A stretch of 64,000 nucleotides of DNA. Source: Eutypella sp. D-1 (taxonomy: Eukaryota > Ascomycota > Sordariomycetes > Xylariales > Diatrypaceae). The translations under genes and the position numbers were made by a program. The stretch covers positions 744,001-808,000 of the forward strand of contig JAJTTP010000009.1 in NCBI GenBank assembly GCA_023313575.1. The letters run 5' to 3'. This document shows, piece after piece, positions 1-10,584 of the stretch; the stretch's first letter is position 1, and each line of letters opens with the position of its first letter. The notes beneath the pieces are model-generated. The model did no database searches. It was not told the origin of the DNA and was given only the letters and a program-made list of their open reading frames with translations.

Positions 1-2003
1 TTATTCAACACGGTACGAGGCTTCTACAGGTTAGTAATAGTAAATTTACTCCTTTTGCTTGCAGCCGTCAATATCCAACTACTTACTCATCAACCATTTC
101 ATTATAGACTGTGGATGATGATCCTCTCCATGCTCAGCTCAGCCAGCTGCATCGCCGCCTGGCCCGCAAGATAGAGGTAAGTGAACTACTATGCACCATC
201 TTCGACAACATCTACACCGTCTCACCAACCACCATACTGTAAGGGCTAAGCTTACTTCTAGAACAGCTTATATCCCCCATCTTAGAAACACTCGAGTTTC
301 GTTATACCAGGGGAAACTCTGCTCTCGAGCCCGTCGTTCGAACGACTCGAGAGATACGAGCAGATATTGATGCGTTGGCGAAGCGCTTTGAAGTCACTGC
401 CGTGGCCGCTGAGGGTTCCGGGAATGCCTCCGGAAAGAAACCCCCGGTCGCTGCCGCCGTGCAGCGGGCCGAGTTATTGGCCATTATCGCCGACATGCAG
501 GAGCTCATCCTGCGCATCGACGATTCCATACCTGGGATCAACATGTGGCTCTCTGCTATCGGTGGCATACAATCGCAGCCCTCGAGCTTCTCGCCTGCCA
601 GGCTGCTACAAGCTAGTTATCTAGTCAACGTGGGGGACACGCAGTATGCCCTGAACCCTAATCAGTGCGTACAGATTGGCCCGGACTTCGGCCTGTCTCT
701 CTACATGCTCTTTCGCGGCCATGCCTCCTTCCAAGGGTCCGAGGAGCCGTACGGTGTCGAGGAGGGACAGCGCAAGCCGATGTGGCAGGAAGTCATCCAC
801 AAAGCACGTGTTCGTCTTTGCCGCGTCCCAATTCGGGATTCTCACCTGGCCAACGGCATGGGCAAGGACTTGTCGCTTTTCGGCTATGCATATCAGCTCC
901 AGGTCGTGGAGGATTTGGACGACGGGCGGGTCCATACGTTCGATGACGGCGAAGCACAACCTTCCCCCTACGACGGGATAGCGCAAGCCGGAATCCGGGA
1001 GTTCATACCCGTGGGTCAAATAGCCAAAATGCTGTATACCGATGTGGGCAGGATCCTGAACATCCACAACGAGGACGGCGAGTCGAGCAACCCCGTTCTC
1101 TTGCTCAAAAGGGATACCCAGTCCATCCCTTCTATCGCCCATGAAGAACAGCCTAGAAGTTCAGAACAGCCACTAAACTCCATCGAGGACGTCACCGACC
1201 ATAGCGCCCCATCCGAAAGTTCGTTGTCCGGCTCCAGCTCGCAGGACGAGATCGATCGTCAGCTGCGCGAAGAGAGCGTGACGGCCGATGTAATACGAAA
1301 CACAGCGATAACCAGGCCGATTCGATCCGCAGCACCGCCGCCTGACCAGTGGAAATTGCCCCAGGATCTGGACCCCGAGTGGATAGCGCTCGAGGTATTC
1401 AACTTTGACGATGACGACGAGACCTCCGATGATGACGACGAGATAGCGGGTGATGATGATGAATACCGGAGCATAAACAGTCCAGGATCCGGCAAATATA
1501 AAGGGCAAAAGCCCAGCTCGCACCCATCCGTCGACCCTAACCTCATCACACAGCTGCATCGTATGAGCCTCGGCCCACCACCAGGCCCGTCCTCCCGTCC
1601 TCCATCCCGAGATCCGTACACGCAAAACCAACAACTACAGACGCGCCGGGGCCCCGCTGTTCCCACGCGCCGCCACAACGGCAGCAGCGTGCGGGCGGAA
1701 GTCGATGCCGGTGCCGGGGAGGACGCGATTCAGAGGTCCCCATTCGGCGCGATCCGCACGTCGCTCTCGCTCCTCGAGATGCTACTACGTCTGGCGAGCC
1801 TGCAGGAGTTCGAGCAGGCCACCCACCTCGCCATCCCCGACCACGTGTTGCGATTCTACCTCGACAGCGGCGGCGGCGGCGGTGGCGGCGACTCCATGTC
1901 CCTGGGCCGCGCGGAGGCCGAGAGGCGCAAGGTCGGCTTTGATCCTAACGTAGGGGCGGACTCGCCTGCTCGGGGCGGCGGGAGCAGTGGCGGGGATTTC
2001 TAA
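1..2003 (+). CDS. YRB30: Yrb30-type RanGTP-binding protein, 5' end outside window
   Basis: Probable RanGTP-binding protein of the fungal Yrb30 family (Pfam Ran-binding, PF05508), which binds Ran-GTP and is linked to nuclear transport. Visible exons are <1-29, 108-176 and 267-2003, with introns 30-107 (GTTAGT..ATAG) and 177-266 (GTAAGT..ACAG). This join gives a continuous protein: TVDDD, then LARKIE|LISPILE, matching the N-terminal helical part of the family. The diagnostic block LILRIDDSIPGIN, then SPARLLQASYLV and VQIGPDFGLSLYMLF, follows in the last exon. The C-terminal half is low complexity, with Asp-rich runs (DDDDETSDDDDE, about 1405-1465) and a poly-Gly tract before the stop at 2003. 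An alternative acceptor at 261 would break the family pattern. The start codon is not in the window. Family call is from recalled similarity to yeast Yrb30. Confidence 0.85.
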
Positions 2004-2704
2004 GTAGAGAGAGAGTGTGTGTGTGGCCGATTGGGGTTGGACATGTGGTAGTAGTTGTAGGGTGGTGTACGTGTGTCCAGCAGGTCCCGAGGATGAGTTA
2101 GCGAGCGAAAACTCGGGCAGCACGGCAGATTCTAGAGATAGACGCTGGAAAGGAGAGCATGACGAGGCACGAAAGACATGATTAATGACCAAGTTGTGTG
2201 TGTTTAGGACAGTTAGATTGGCCGGAAGAAGTCAGGGTTGTGAGATGCAGTCATATAATATACCCCCCCCCCTATCAATACAAGAAGTATTTGAATCAAC
2301 GATTGCAAATCTGGTCCAAGTAAACCGACGAAGAGTGGAGAGCAAGATCAAGACGTGTTTTACTTAAACGATTGTAGATTGGAGTACGAGAAAAGGGCTC
2401 AAATTGACAAGAACTGAACAAATAAAAGGCAAAACCGATCTCAGCGTTTATCATAGTCTTCTATCTAGCGAATCCGTAAGCTATGCACATGCCATGAATG
2501 TACTCCCGTTGTCGTCAACTCATTCCTTGCTCATCAATGTGTATGTTAACCTCTACACCTATATCCTGTACACCCACCCCACAGCCAGAGAGGGGGAACC
2601 GGCAAATAGACAAGATGGACACCACCAAACCAACTTTGATTCAGTCATAAGCAGAAAAGACAAAAAAGGAAAGAAAGAAAGAAACTTCTCCGTCCTAATC
2701 CTTC
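2004..2704. other. Convergent 3' spacer, no gene seen
   Basis: About 700 bp between the stops of two converging genes. It holds GT microsatellite (about 2014-2024), a C-run near 2265 and A/G-rich tracts near 2660-2690. Only short unsupported open frames occur; it probably carries both 3' UTRs. Confidence 0.6.
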
Positions 2705-5700
2705 TCACCACCGCCGTCCGTAGACCTCGTTCTCCCTCCTCGACGACGTCGACGAGCGCTCCCTCTCCCGCTCCCTATCGGGCCTGCGGTGTTTGCTATG
2801 CATAGTAGCCATACTAGCGAGGCCGTGACTGGAGGGGCCGCCCTCGGTGGAGACGAAACTGTCGTCGGCACCGTATCCACCGCCATCCGTAGACCCGGAA
2901 CCGCGGCGACCGCCGCCGGAGGAGGAGCCGACGTGTTTGAAGAGCTCGAGCATCTCCTTGAGGCCGAGGCCCATGTTCTCCTTCTTACCGCGGGTGCCGG
3001 CGGCGCCCTCGATGGCCTGCTCGGCGAGCAGGCGCTTGCGGTTCTGGAGGTCGAGGATGCGCTCCTCGACGGTGGCGGCGACGGTGAGCTTGTAGACGAC
3101 GACGTCGACGGTCTGGGTGAGGCGGTGGACGCGGTCGATGGCCTGCTCCTCGACGAAGGGGTTCCAGAAGGGCTCGAGGAGGACCACGCGGCTGGCCGCC
3201 GTGAGGTTGAGCCCCAGCGCGCCGCACCGCAGCGAGCAGAGCAGCACGCGCGTCCGCGGATCGCCCCGCAGCGCCCCCAGCGCCGCCTCCCGCGCGTCGT
3301 TGCGCATCCCGCCGTCGTACCGCGCGTACCGCAGCCCCTCCTTCCGCAGGAACGGCTCCACCACGTCCAGCATGCTCGTGAACTGCGAGAACACGATGAA
3401 CTTGTGCTCCCCGGCCTCCTTGCGCAGCAGCGTGATCATCTGCCGCACCTTCGCCGACGCCAGCACGTGGGGCGTCTTCTCGTGCCGCCCGCCGGTGTCT
3501 GAGTCCGAGTCTTCTTCCTCGGACTCGAGTTCCGACTCCGATACGCTGCCTACGTCTTCCGAGTCTGCCTCCGACGCGTCGCCGGACTCCGAGCCGGACT
3601 GTTCATCTCCGCCGTCGTCTTCCGAGTCGTCGCTGTTCGCCGAGGCGGCGGCTGCCGCGCGGGATTTGCGCTCAACGATCCGTCTCTGGAGGACAGAGAC
3701 GGACTCGAATTCGTCTTCCGAGTCAGACTCCTCGAGGGCTCGTTGGAGGTCTTCTGATTTGGTGTCCTGGCCATCATCCACGACGAAGCTGTCCAGACGG
3801 CTACCATCTTCCGTCTCGTCGTCTTCTGAGTCCTCTGAATGGATTGTATCGGCGTCGCCTTCAGCGTTCTCATCATCAGTGCCGCCGGCCTTTCCCAGTC
3901 GTAGCGGGCCTTGCTCGTCGCCTGAGACGATCCAGTCGCCCTCGTCATCCTCGTCATCGCTGTCCACGACGGCTCGCCTATTCCTCGGCTTCCTCTTATG
4001 GCGAGCCTCGGTCTTGACTGTCTCTTCCACGACTTCAATGACCCTAGACTTAGGCTTCTTCTTCTTCTTCTTGTCCTTCTTCGTTCGCTTCTTCGGGCTT
4101 TCAATGTCCGCATCCTCGTGATGCTTGAAGTACTCCAGGTCCTCAAAGCATTCTTTGCACTTGTCGCTGTTCGGCTGGCGGTTCCCGCTGTCTAGCTCGA
4201 AGCCGCAGATATCGCAGTGTTTCGCATGGACACCCAGCCCACCGAACATGTCTGCGAGGTCGTCGACGTCCGCACCGCTACCTTTCTTAGGTTTCGAATC
4301 CTCGGCAAGCGCATCCCTGTCCTTCTCAAGCTTACCCTCGACGAGCTTCGGATGGTTACAGGCTTGCCTGAGCCGTAGAAGCAGTACCAAGGCGCTAGCG
4401 TAGTTGAGTTTGTTGCGCATCATTGCTTCTAGACTCTTGTCTGTCCGCTGCTCCAACCTGTCATAGAACCGCCTCTCCGCGGGTGAGAATTCTGTGGCGA
4501 TGGCAACTACCTTTCGTTCGGTGACCTTGAAGCCCGAGGCCACACTCTTCTCGCCGTTCCCGGAATCTTTCTTCCCAGTGTCCAAGGCACCGGCCTCCTT
4601 CAAGATGTCCTTCGTTCGCCGCTTCATGAAGCAACCAAGAAGACCGTGCAGTCGACGGATTGCGACGTCGCCCTTGCCCTGCTTCATCGGTATGTCAAAG
4701 TGTTCCTTCCACTCCCGCAGGTCATCATAGGGCTTGATCCGGAGAAATTTCACGAGGCTCTGAAGCTCATCCAGGTTGTTCTGCATCGGCGTACCACTCA
4801 GGCACCATCGATAGACGCTTCGGAGGTCACAGCAGGCCTTCGTCGCCTTGGCATTTCTGTTCTTGATGGTGTGAGCCTCGTCGAGAATGACGCGGTACCA
4901 GTGGAGGCCGAAACAGCCCGCCTTCACCTTGTCGTTCGTGTAGTTGTGTTCCGATACCAGGATCTGATAAGTGGTAATAACGACGTCGTAACGGCGCAGG
5001 TCTTCGTACCGCTTCGTGCGTTGCGGGCCATGATGAACCAGGACCTTGAGTTTGTGTGTCTGTTCGATCTTCTCATTCAGTTCCGCTTCCCATTGGCGGA
5101 TCAAAGCAAGCGGCGCTACAACCAGGGTTGCCTTTTCAACTCCAGGATGTTTGTCATCCGGCTTCGGGTTGGTGAGAATTAATGAGAGGGACTGCAACGT
5201 CTTTCCCAGACCCATGTCGTCGGCAAGAAGGCCACCCTTGGGCACCTTCCCTTTCTTCACAGGCCCCAGCTCGCGACCTTTCATCCATTCAACACCCTCG
5301 ATCTGGTGAGGTAGCAGTCGGACTTTGAGTCCCTCGATATGAGACTTGTCTTCACCATCGCCATCTTCCACTGGCTTGTCCTCCTGGTCCTGGACGGAGC
5401 CTTCGAGCAGGGCCTTGATATCGGCCGCCGCCTTCTTCGGATCGACGTATCCGGAGAATACGCCGGGTTGGCTGTATATGGAGACAGGAGGGCCGTCGGT
5501 CACGGTGATCGGATTACTAGCTGACCCTGTGGGGCCGAATGATGTCTCGAACATAGGTGGCGGTGCAGGCTTTTTATCCTTAAAACTAGACTGCAGCGGC
5601 CCAGATATGCGCTGAGGTCGATGGTGCTCTGGTCGGTTCTTCGGCTGGATAAAGAGGTGGGCGTACTTGTCGTCCAAACTTCCCATCCAAGCACTCGATT

Positions 5701-5908
5701 TGACGGCAGGGCGCGAGGTGGTGGGGTTGGCTGATGTTGTTGTTGACTGCAAAGGATTGGTATTTGTAAACCCAGGGGTCGTTGAACTGCTAGATGAAGA
5801 TTTTGTCTTTCCAACATTATGACCTGATTGACTCGTAGGGCGGCCATTCACCTCGTTGGAGCCCAAAGGGCGTATTGGCGCCTTAGGGGGCGCCTGTTCT
5901 TTCACCAT
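2705..5908 (-). CDS. SNF2-family ATPase of the Rad5/Rad16/Uls1 group
   Basis: DNA-dependent ATPase/translocase, single exon, 1067 aa from the first in-frame ATG at 5908 (A at -3, G at +4). The frame stays open upstream to about 6010 but only through a TTG, so I reject that longer start. Seen in order: disordered N-terminus (1-200) with SSAWMGSLDDKY; motif I GGLLADDMGLGKT (about 225-237); Ia VVAPLALIRQWE; DEAH box (343-346); motif III LSGTPMQNN; a CxxC...CxxC pair (HCDICG and CKECF, about 565-587) where relatives carry a RING finger; a long acidic/basic insert (about 600-850); then the C-terminal helicase lobe with FSQFTSMLD, LLCSLRCGALGLNLT and DRVHRLTQ. Family members act in chromatin and DNA repair; the exact orthologue is uncertain (Uls1 or S. 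pombe Rrp1/Rrp2-like). Probably nuclear. Confidence 0.85.
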   Translation of the reverse strand: MVKEQAPPKAPIRPLGSNEVNGRPTSQSGHNVGKTKSSSSSSTTPGFTNTNPLQSTTTSANPTTSRPAVKSSAWMGSLDDKYAHLFIQPKNRPEHHRPQRISGPLQSSFKDKKPAPPPMFETSFGPTGSASNPITVTDGPPVSIYSQPGVFSGYVDPKKAAADIKALLEGSVQDQEDKPVEDGDGEDKSHIEGLKVRLLPHQIEGVEWMKGRELGPVKKGKVPKGGLLADDMGLGKTLQSLSLILTNPKPDDKHPGVEKATLVVAPLALIRQWEAELNEKIEQTHKLKVLVHHGPQRTKRYEDLRRYDVVITTYQILVSEHNYTNDKVKAGCFGLHWYRVILDEAHTIKNRNAKATKACCDLRSVYRWCLSGTPMQNNLDELQSLVKFLRIKPYDDLREWKEHFDIPMKQGKGDVAIRRLHGLLGCFMKRRTKDILKEAGALDTGKKDSGNGEKSVASGFKVTERKVVAIATEFSPAERRFYDRLEQRTDKSLEAMMRNKLNYASALVLLLRLRQACNHPKLVEGKLEKDRDALAEDSKPKKGSGADVDDLADMFGGLGVHAKHCDICGFELDSGNRQPNSDKCKECFEDLEYFKHHEDADIESPKKRTKKDKKKKKKPKSRVIEVVEETVKTEARHKRKPRNRRAVVDSDDEDDEGDWIVSGDEQGPLRLGKAGGTDDENAEGDADTIHSEDSEDDETEDGSRLDSFVVDDGQDTKSEDLQRALEESDSEDEFESVSVLQRRIVERKSRAAAAASANSDDSEDDGGDEQSGSESGDASEADSEDVGSVSESELESEEEDSDSDTGGRHEKTPHVLASAKVRQMITLLRKEAGEHKFIVFSQFTSMLDVVEPFLRKEGLRYARYDGGMRNDAREAALGALRGDPRTRVLLCSLRCGALGLNLTAASRVVLLEPFWNPFVEEQAIDRVHRLTQTVDVVVYKLTVAATVEERILDLQNRKRLLAEQAIEGAAGTRGKKENMGLGLKEMLELFKHVGSSSGGGRRGSGSTDGGGYGADDSFVSTEGGPSSHGLASMATMHSKHRRPDRERERERSSTSSRRENEVYGRRW

Positions 5909-8713
5909 GCTGGCAAGGTGTCGACGATGGCAGCAACAGCTATTTTCAATAGGGTGTTTGATAGCGCAATTGAAATCAATACTGAGGGCAGGAGTTTCTT
6001 GTATTTCCAAAGCCGAAGAAGATGAAGCCTAAGGTCTTTTATGCTTTATCAAAGCACCAGGTTGAATATCGTCTCGAATGTTTGTCGTCGCCACCTCAGT
6101 AGGCTAGCAGGACGGGGATGTCTTTATTTCCATAAACGTCTATGATTGATCTGCATAGGCAAAGAATAATAAACGCGTGACAGGCTTCCAAGACACGAGG
6201 GCCAAGGAGGGGTGTTTATTGCCTTGCCTAATAATGGATGAGTTGGTTGTGTGGATTCAAAGTTGTTGTCACGGTTGTTGTTCAGCCTAACGTGTTAGGA
6301 GAGACCCTGTTTACTTACTTGCATGACATAATTGTCGGGCCAACAGTTACTGATAAGATAAGCTCAGCTAAATACATGCCTACCCGACGCCTGGAGAGGC
6401 TGTGACGGGTCTTGGCAAGGTCTTATTCGCGCTGTGGCTGGTACCGCCACACAGTGCGAGGTAGCAGCCGCGGAATTGCCAAACTTACAGGCTTGGCGAG
6501 GTTATCATCGGCCGCCGCACTGTAATTACTAGTCGTACATGGGTAACCCAATAAATGCAGCCAAGCTCACTCAATCCCCGGGGCTCTCGTTATTATCACC
6601 ACGTACATGCATAATATACAGACCTGCATACGTCTAGACTGCAATCCACACAGGTACATCTACACTATAATAGAGGAGAGCCCTGGTACCTAGGTAGTAT
6701 ATGCAATCCAATTATCTGTCAGTCTGTCTCTTCTATACTGGTCAGTCTCTTAGAATATACGAAGCACCTGGGCATTTCGCGTCTGGCTTCCCTGATGCTT
6801 CAGCCGTTCAATGTTCGAACTGTTAGCGGATGTGGCGTCTTGAAGATGGGTCGGTATATGAGCCTAGTTGGTTCCCAGGGGGTGTCTTAGAACTGCCGCG
6901 CCGTTAAACAATTTATCATCCTAGGTAGACTATGTAGATGGATATATCCAACCAGGCCAACTTAAGATATTATACCCTGTGCAGGTACAGGTGAATCCAC
7001 CTGATAAATGTTCCCGAGAAACCGAGGTACCTGCTTTTGGGACTGGATACATGCATACCTACCTAGGCCTAGTACCGATTCACAATTCGCATATCGGGTA
7101 CTGCAGGCGCAATATCACCCACCTGGTATCTCGGCATCATCCATGGATCCCTTCCAAGGTTCTGGCAGGACTTCTCACCTGAACCTCTAACAAAGATGTT
7201 CTCTTCGCGTATAGTTAACCCCGTTATCCCCCTTGTCCTCCCCCCCCCCCAATCGTTCGCCTCTTATTTCGGGCATGGATGTCTGTCTGGTCTAGCGTAG
7301 CCTAGAACCCCCCCATCACCGGCCCTCATCACCTCCTTTGCCCCCCTTCTCTCAGTTACTTACTTGTATTAGTGCGGTGACTTAACTACCTAGGTAAATG
7401 GCCCCCAACAACCCAACCGCTAAAAACCACTTCAACTCCCTTCCAAGACGAAGGAGACATCTCTCTCCCCACTCCCCCTCCCCCCCCTCTCCCCTGTCCC
7501 CCTCGTTTCGATTGCTTGGTGTCCACTTATCCTCTTTTCTCCTTGCCCTCCCTCGCTTTGTATTAGTAACTGTAGTGTAGTGCTTGTAGGTGTCCCTAGT
7601 AGCCGCCTGAAGTCGCTGACTTTGCAGGTCTTGTGGGGTTACGATACAGGTGATTCGATTACCACCTCCCACCTCCCAGTACACACAGAGGCAGAGTAAC
7701 CTTGGGAACTAATATACAACCCTGAAGGACGAATAATACAACCTGGGCCCCCTTGTCCTTCGTTCCGTTGTTGTACGCGATTGTACAATGCAACCAGCAT
7801 CAAGAAACAACGCCCGGACTCTACCTACCTAGGTATCTACTCAGTCACTCAGTCACTTAGTCACTCACTTATCCAGGTAGTCCAGACGAGACATTCAATC
7901 ATCACTCTCGCTTGCTTCCCGTATCCCACGATTTCCTTTCAAGGAACATCAAACCGTCCGTTCATCCAAGAACTGACTGATTAGCGACTATCATTACATC
8001 GGTAGCTTATAAGGAACTCATAAGAAGACCGTTCTTAGACCTATCTGAACCAATCGGTTCTTTACAGACCGTCCACTTTTATTCACACTCACTCTTGACC
8101 CGCGAAACCCATCCATCTCACAATACCACTTCATGTACCATTTTGCGGCTTTCCTTTTACATTAAGTATACTTCGTACGTATTACATCAGTTGCATGACG
8201 CCTGCTCGTCTCGGGGAACGCAGCGGGCGCAGCGGACGCAATACTACACACTCTCGCTTTCTGTATACTCTTGACTATATATAAGGCTGTAAACTAGAAA
8301 GAGGAGGAAAAAATTATTTTATGATAGTCTGGTGATACCTTTTGGCCCAAGGCAATTGCCGCCGTCTAGTGTTGCATTCACGATACCTGAATTGACCTGG
8401 ATAACCGGCTATCGGGACACATGCTTACATAGCGTCACCGTTAGGTCGTACCGGGCTGGTGTCGTTCTTGTTCTTTATCCCTCCCCCCGGTTCCTTGGAG
8501 AGTGGACTAAGGCTCTTGTTATTAAGACAGTTTGTCTATCATTCTGCTATCGAATTAGGGTTGGGCATGAGACACACCCTCTCTGTTGGTCTTCATGTCT
8601 CTCATCGCTCATCACCTCGCTCCACGCTTCACCATCTTTTGCACCCTAAATTCTCATATTGAGCATCCCAAGTGCTCACTTACAAGCCCATTTTCCTTCC
8701 CCTCCGGCTCACA
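5909..8713. other. Divergent intergenic spacer, no gene seen
   Basis: About 2.8 kb between two divergent starts, so it should hold both promoters. I see repeated CCTAGGTA/TAGGTACC motifs, a C-run near 7240-7250, a pyrimidine-rich block at 7420-7510, and a tandem CACTCAGT/CACTTAGT stretch at 7849-7870. The open frames here are short, low-complexity and unsupported. Confidence 0.55.
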
Positions 8714-10584
8714 ATGGATACGCCCAATGCCAAGAATCGTGGAGAAGCCACTGCCAGCGCCAGCGGCAGTGGCAGCGGTGGCCGCAACGGCAACGGCGGC
8801 AGTACCGGTGGTACTGGCAGCACCTCTACCACTAACGATTGGGAGGGCAATAGAGAGACCATCACGAATCTTTACCGCGACCAAAACAAGACGTTGAAGG
8901 AAACGATGCAAATCATGGCCGATTCGCACGGCTTCTTTGCTAGGTAAGCGAAATCCTCCCTGCTTACGTCGGCAAGTGCCGTGTGACGTCGCCGGACGGA
9001 ACTCCGCAGCCCATGATAGCTATCGACGCGGTTTTCATTGCTCGCTAACACCTGAATCAAGCGCAAAGATGTATAAGACGCACATCAAGAAATGGGGAAG
9101 TAAGCAGCTTTCGTCCAAGATTCCATACACTACCAATTTTATCGAGATTTGCGGGCCAGTGGTTGAAGCCGCTGGTTCCGTTTACGATCCGATGACAGCC
9201 CCTTAGGAACAAGACGAGTAGTCGCTGACGTATGATGATCCTAACCGTAGTTGACAAGAACATGAAGGCCCGCGATGCTATTGAGATTGTGCGCCAACAG
9301 AAAGCCCGGGCCGCTATGGGAAAGTCCTCTGTTGTCTATGTTAGGGGTCGCCGCGTTGAACCTTCTAAAATGCAGCAGTATCTACACCGCGTATCCGAGT
9401 CAGTGGCCAACGAAATTCTTCTCAACACGGCGGACGACCTGGTAACGGAGTACAACTCATACTCCCCAAACGCGAGGGTAATCGTTCGGACGCCCTCGCC
9501 CGATCTCAATAGTCCCGGGTCGCCGCTCGTGCCAAAACGTCTCGACGACCCGGCTGACTTCAGGTTGCCCCAGGAGTGTATGCAGATCCTCACAGGTCAT
9601 TTGTCTGGTGGTTACGAGTCGAGGAAATGGGAGATAAATCCTGAGATTTGCGGGCCTGATACAATCAATTCATGTGCCTGGCTAGGACACCTGAACACGG
9701 CACGAGATATGATCAGCCATAATCGGACCAAGCAAGGCTTCCACCTGTTAGGAATATGCCTCGACCAGTATAGGCTCCACCTACTGCATCCCGACGCTGA
9801 TTTCTGGGTGATAACGTACGCGGCCATCATAGGACTCGCTCGGAGCGACTCGAAGCTAGCCGACATGTTCATCACGTACGCTTCGAGGCTCGCACACATC
9901 GTCCTGCCTCCTGACCACCCTTTCAACCTGATTTGGTCACGGCTCTCCACATTGCGCCTGAAGGGTATCCAGGAACACGCGCCGGCCCTGCTGAAGGCCA
10001 TCATCGACACCAACAGCCGCTTCTACTCACTCCTGAGCCCCCACAGGACGCATGAGCCGATAGCAATGTACTACTCACTGCTTTGGCTAGGCATAATATC
10101 GCAGGACGACATCGAACGTCTAAACCAGGAGGGCATCGCGACGGCACATGCACAGGATTATGGCAGGGTGCGGAATCGGTGCCGGCAGGCGAATCGGTTG
10201 CTGTCGGAGGGTCAGCCGGCCAAGGCGGAGCTGGAGCTGGAGGAGGTTGCTAAGTGGCTCGCGACGCAGCCGGCGGGAGCGTGGATGGACCTGCGTCTGG
10301 AGATACGGTATGAGACGTTCCGGCACAAGACGGCGGTCGGGAAAGAGTCCGAGGTCCAGGCAGCCGCCTGGGACCTCTACCGCTTCTGCATGGACACCTT
10401 CGGCCCGGGTCACTACACCACCACCTTCACCGGCGCCAACCTCGAGATCTACTTCCGCCACACCGGCCAGATACTCATCGCCGACCGCCTCAAAAAGGAC
10501 TTCGAGGCTCAATGGAAGCTGCTCTGTAAGAAGGCCCGGTCCTTCAAGAAGGAGAAGACGGCGAACCCCACGCCATCGCCGTAA
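8714..10584 (+). CDS. Clr5-domain protein
   Basis: Three exons: 8714-8943, 9062-9099, 9251-10584; 533 aa. Intron 1 has GTAAGC and a GCTAACA branch site; intron 2 has GTAAGC..GTAG. The small middle exon is needed to complete the N-terminal Clr5 domain (PF14420), read as W.GNRETITNLYRDQNKTLKETM, then HGFFAS|AKMYKTHIKKWG|IDKNMKARDA. Clr5 domains are named after a S. pombe silencing factor and are common at the N-terminus of filamentous fungal proteins, often before repeats. Here a Ser/Gly/Asn-rich leader (about 45 aa) precedes it and a mostly helical region of about 430 aa follows, with no ankyrin repeat that I can see. The C-terminus is basic (KKARSFKKEK). A nuclear or chromatin role is inference. 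Confidence 0.8.

Noticed and set aside
3117..4121. Long plus-strand open frame of 334 codons
   Set aside because: It is antisense to the acidic insert and C-terminal lobe of the SNF2 gene and is mostly poly-Ser.
5909..6010. N-terminal extension of the SNF2 protein
   Set aside because: It would start at TTG; the first ATG in frame at 5908 has a good context.
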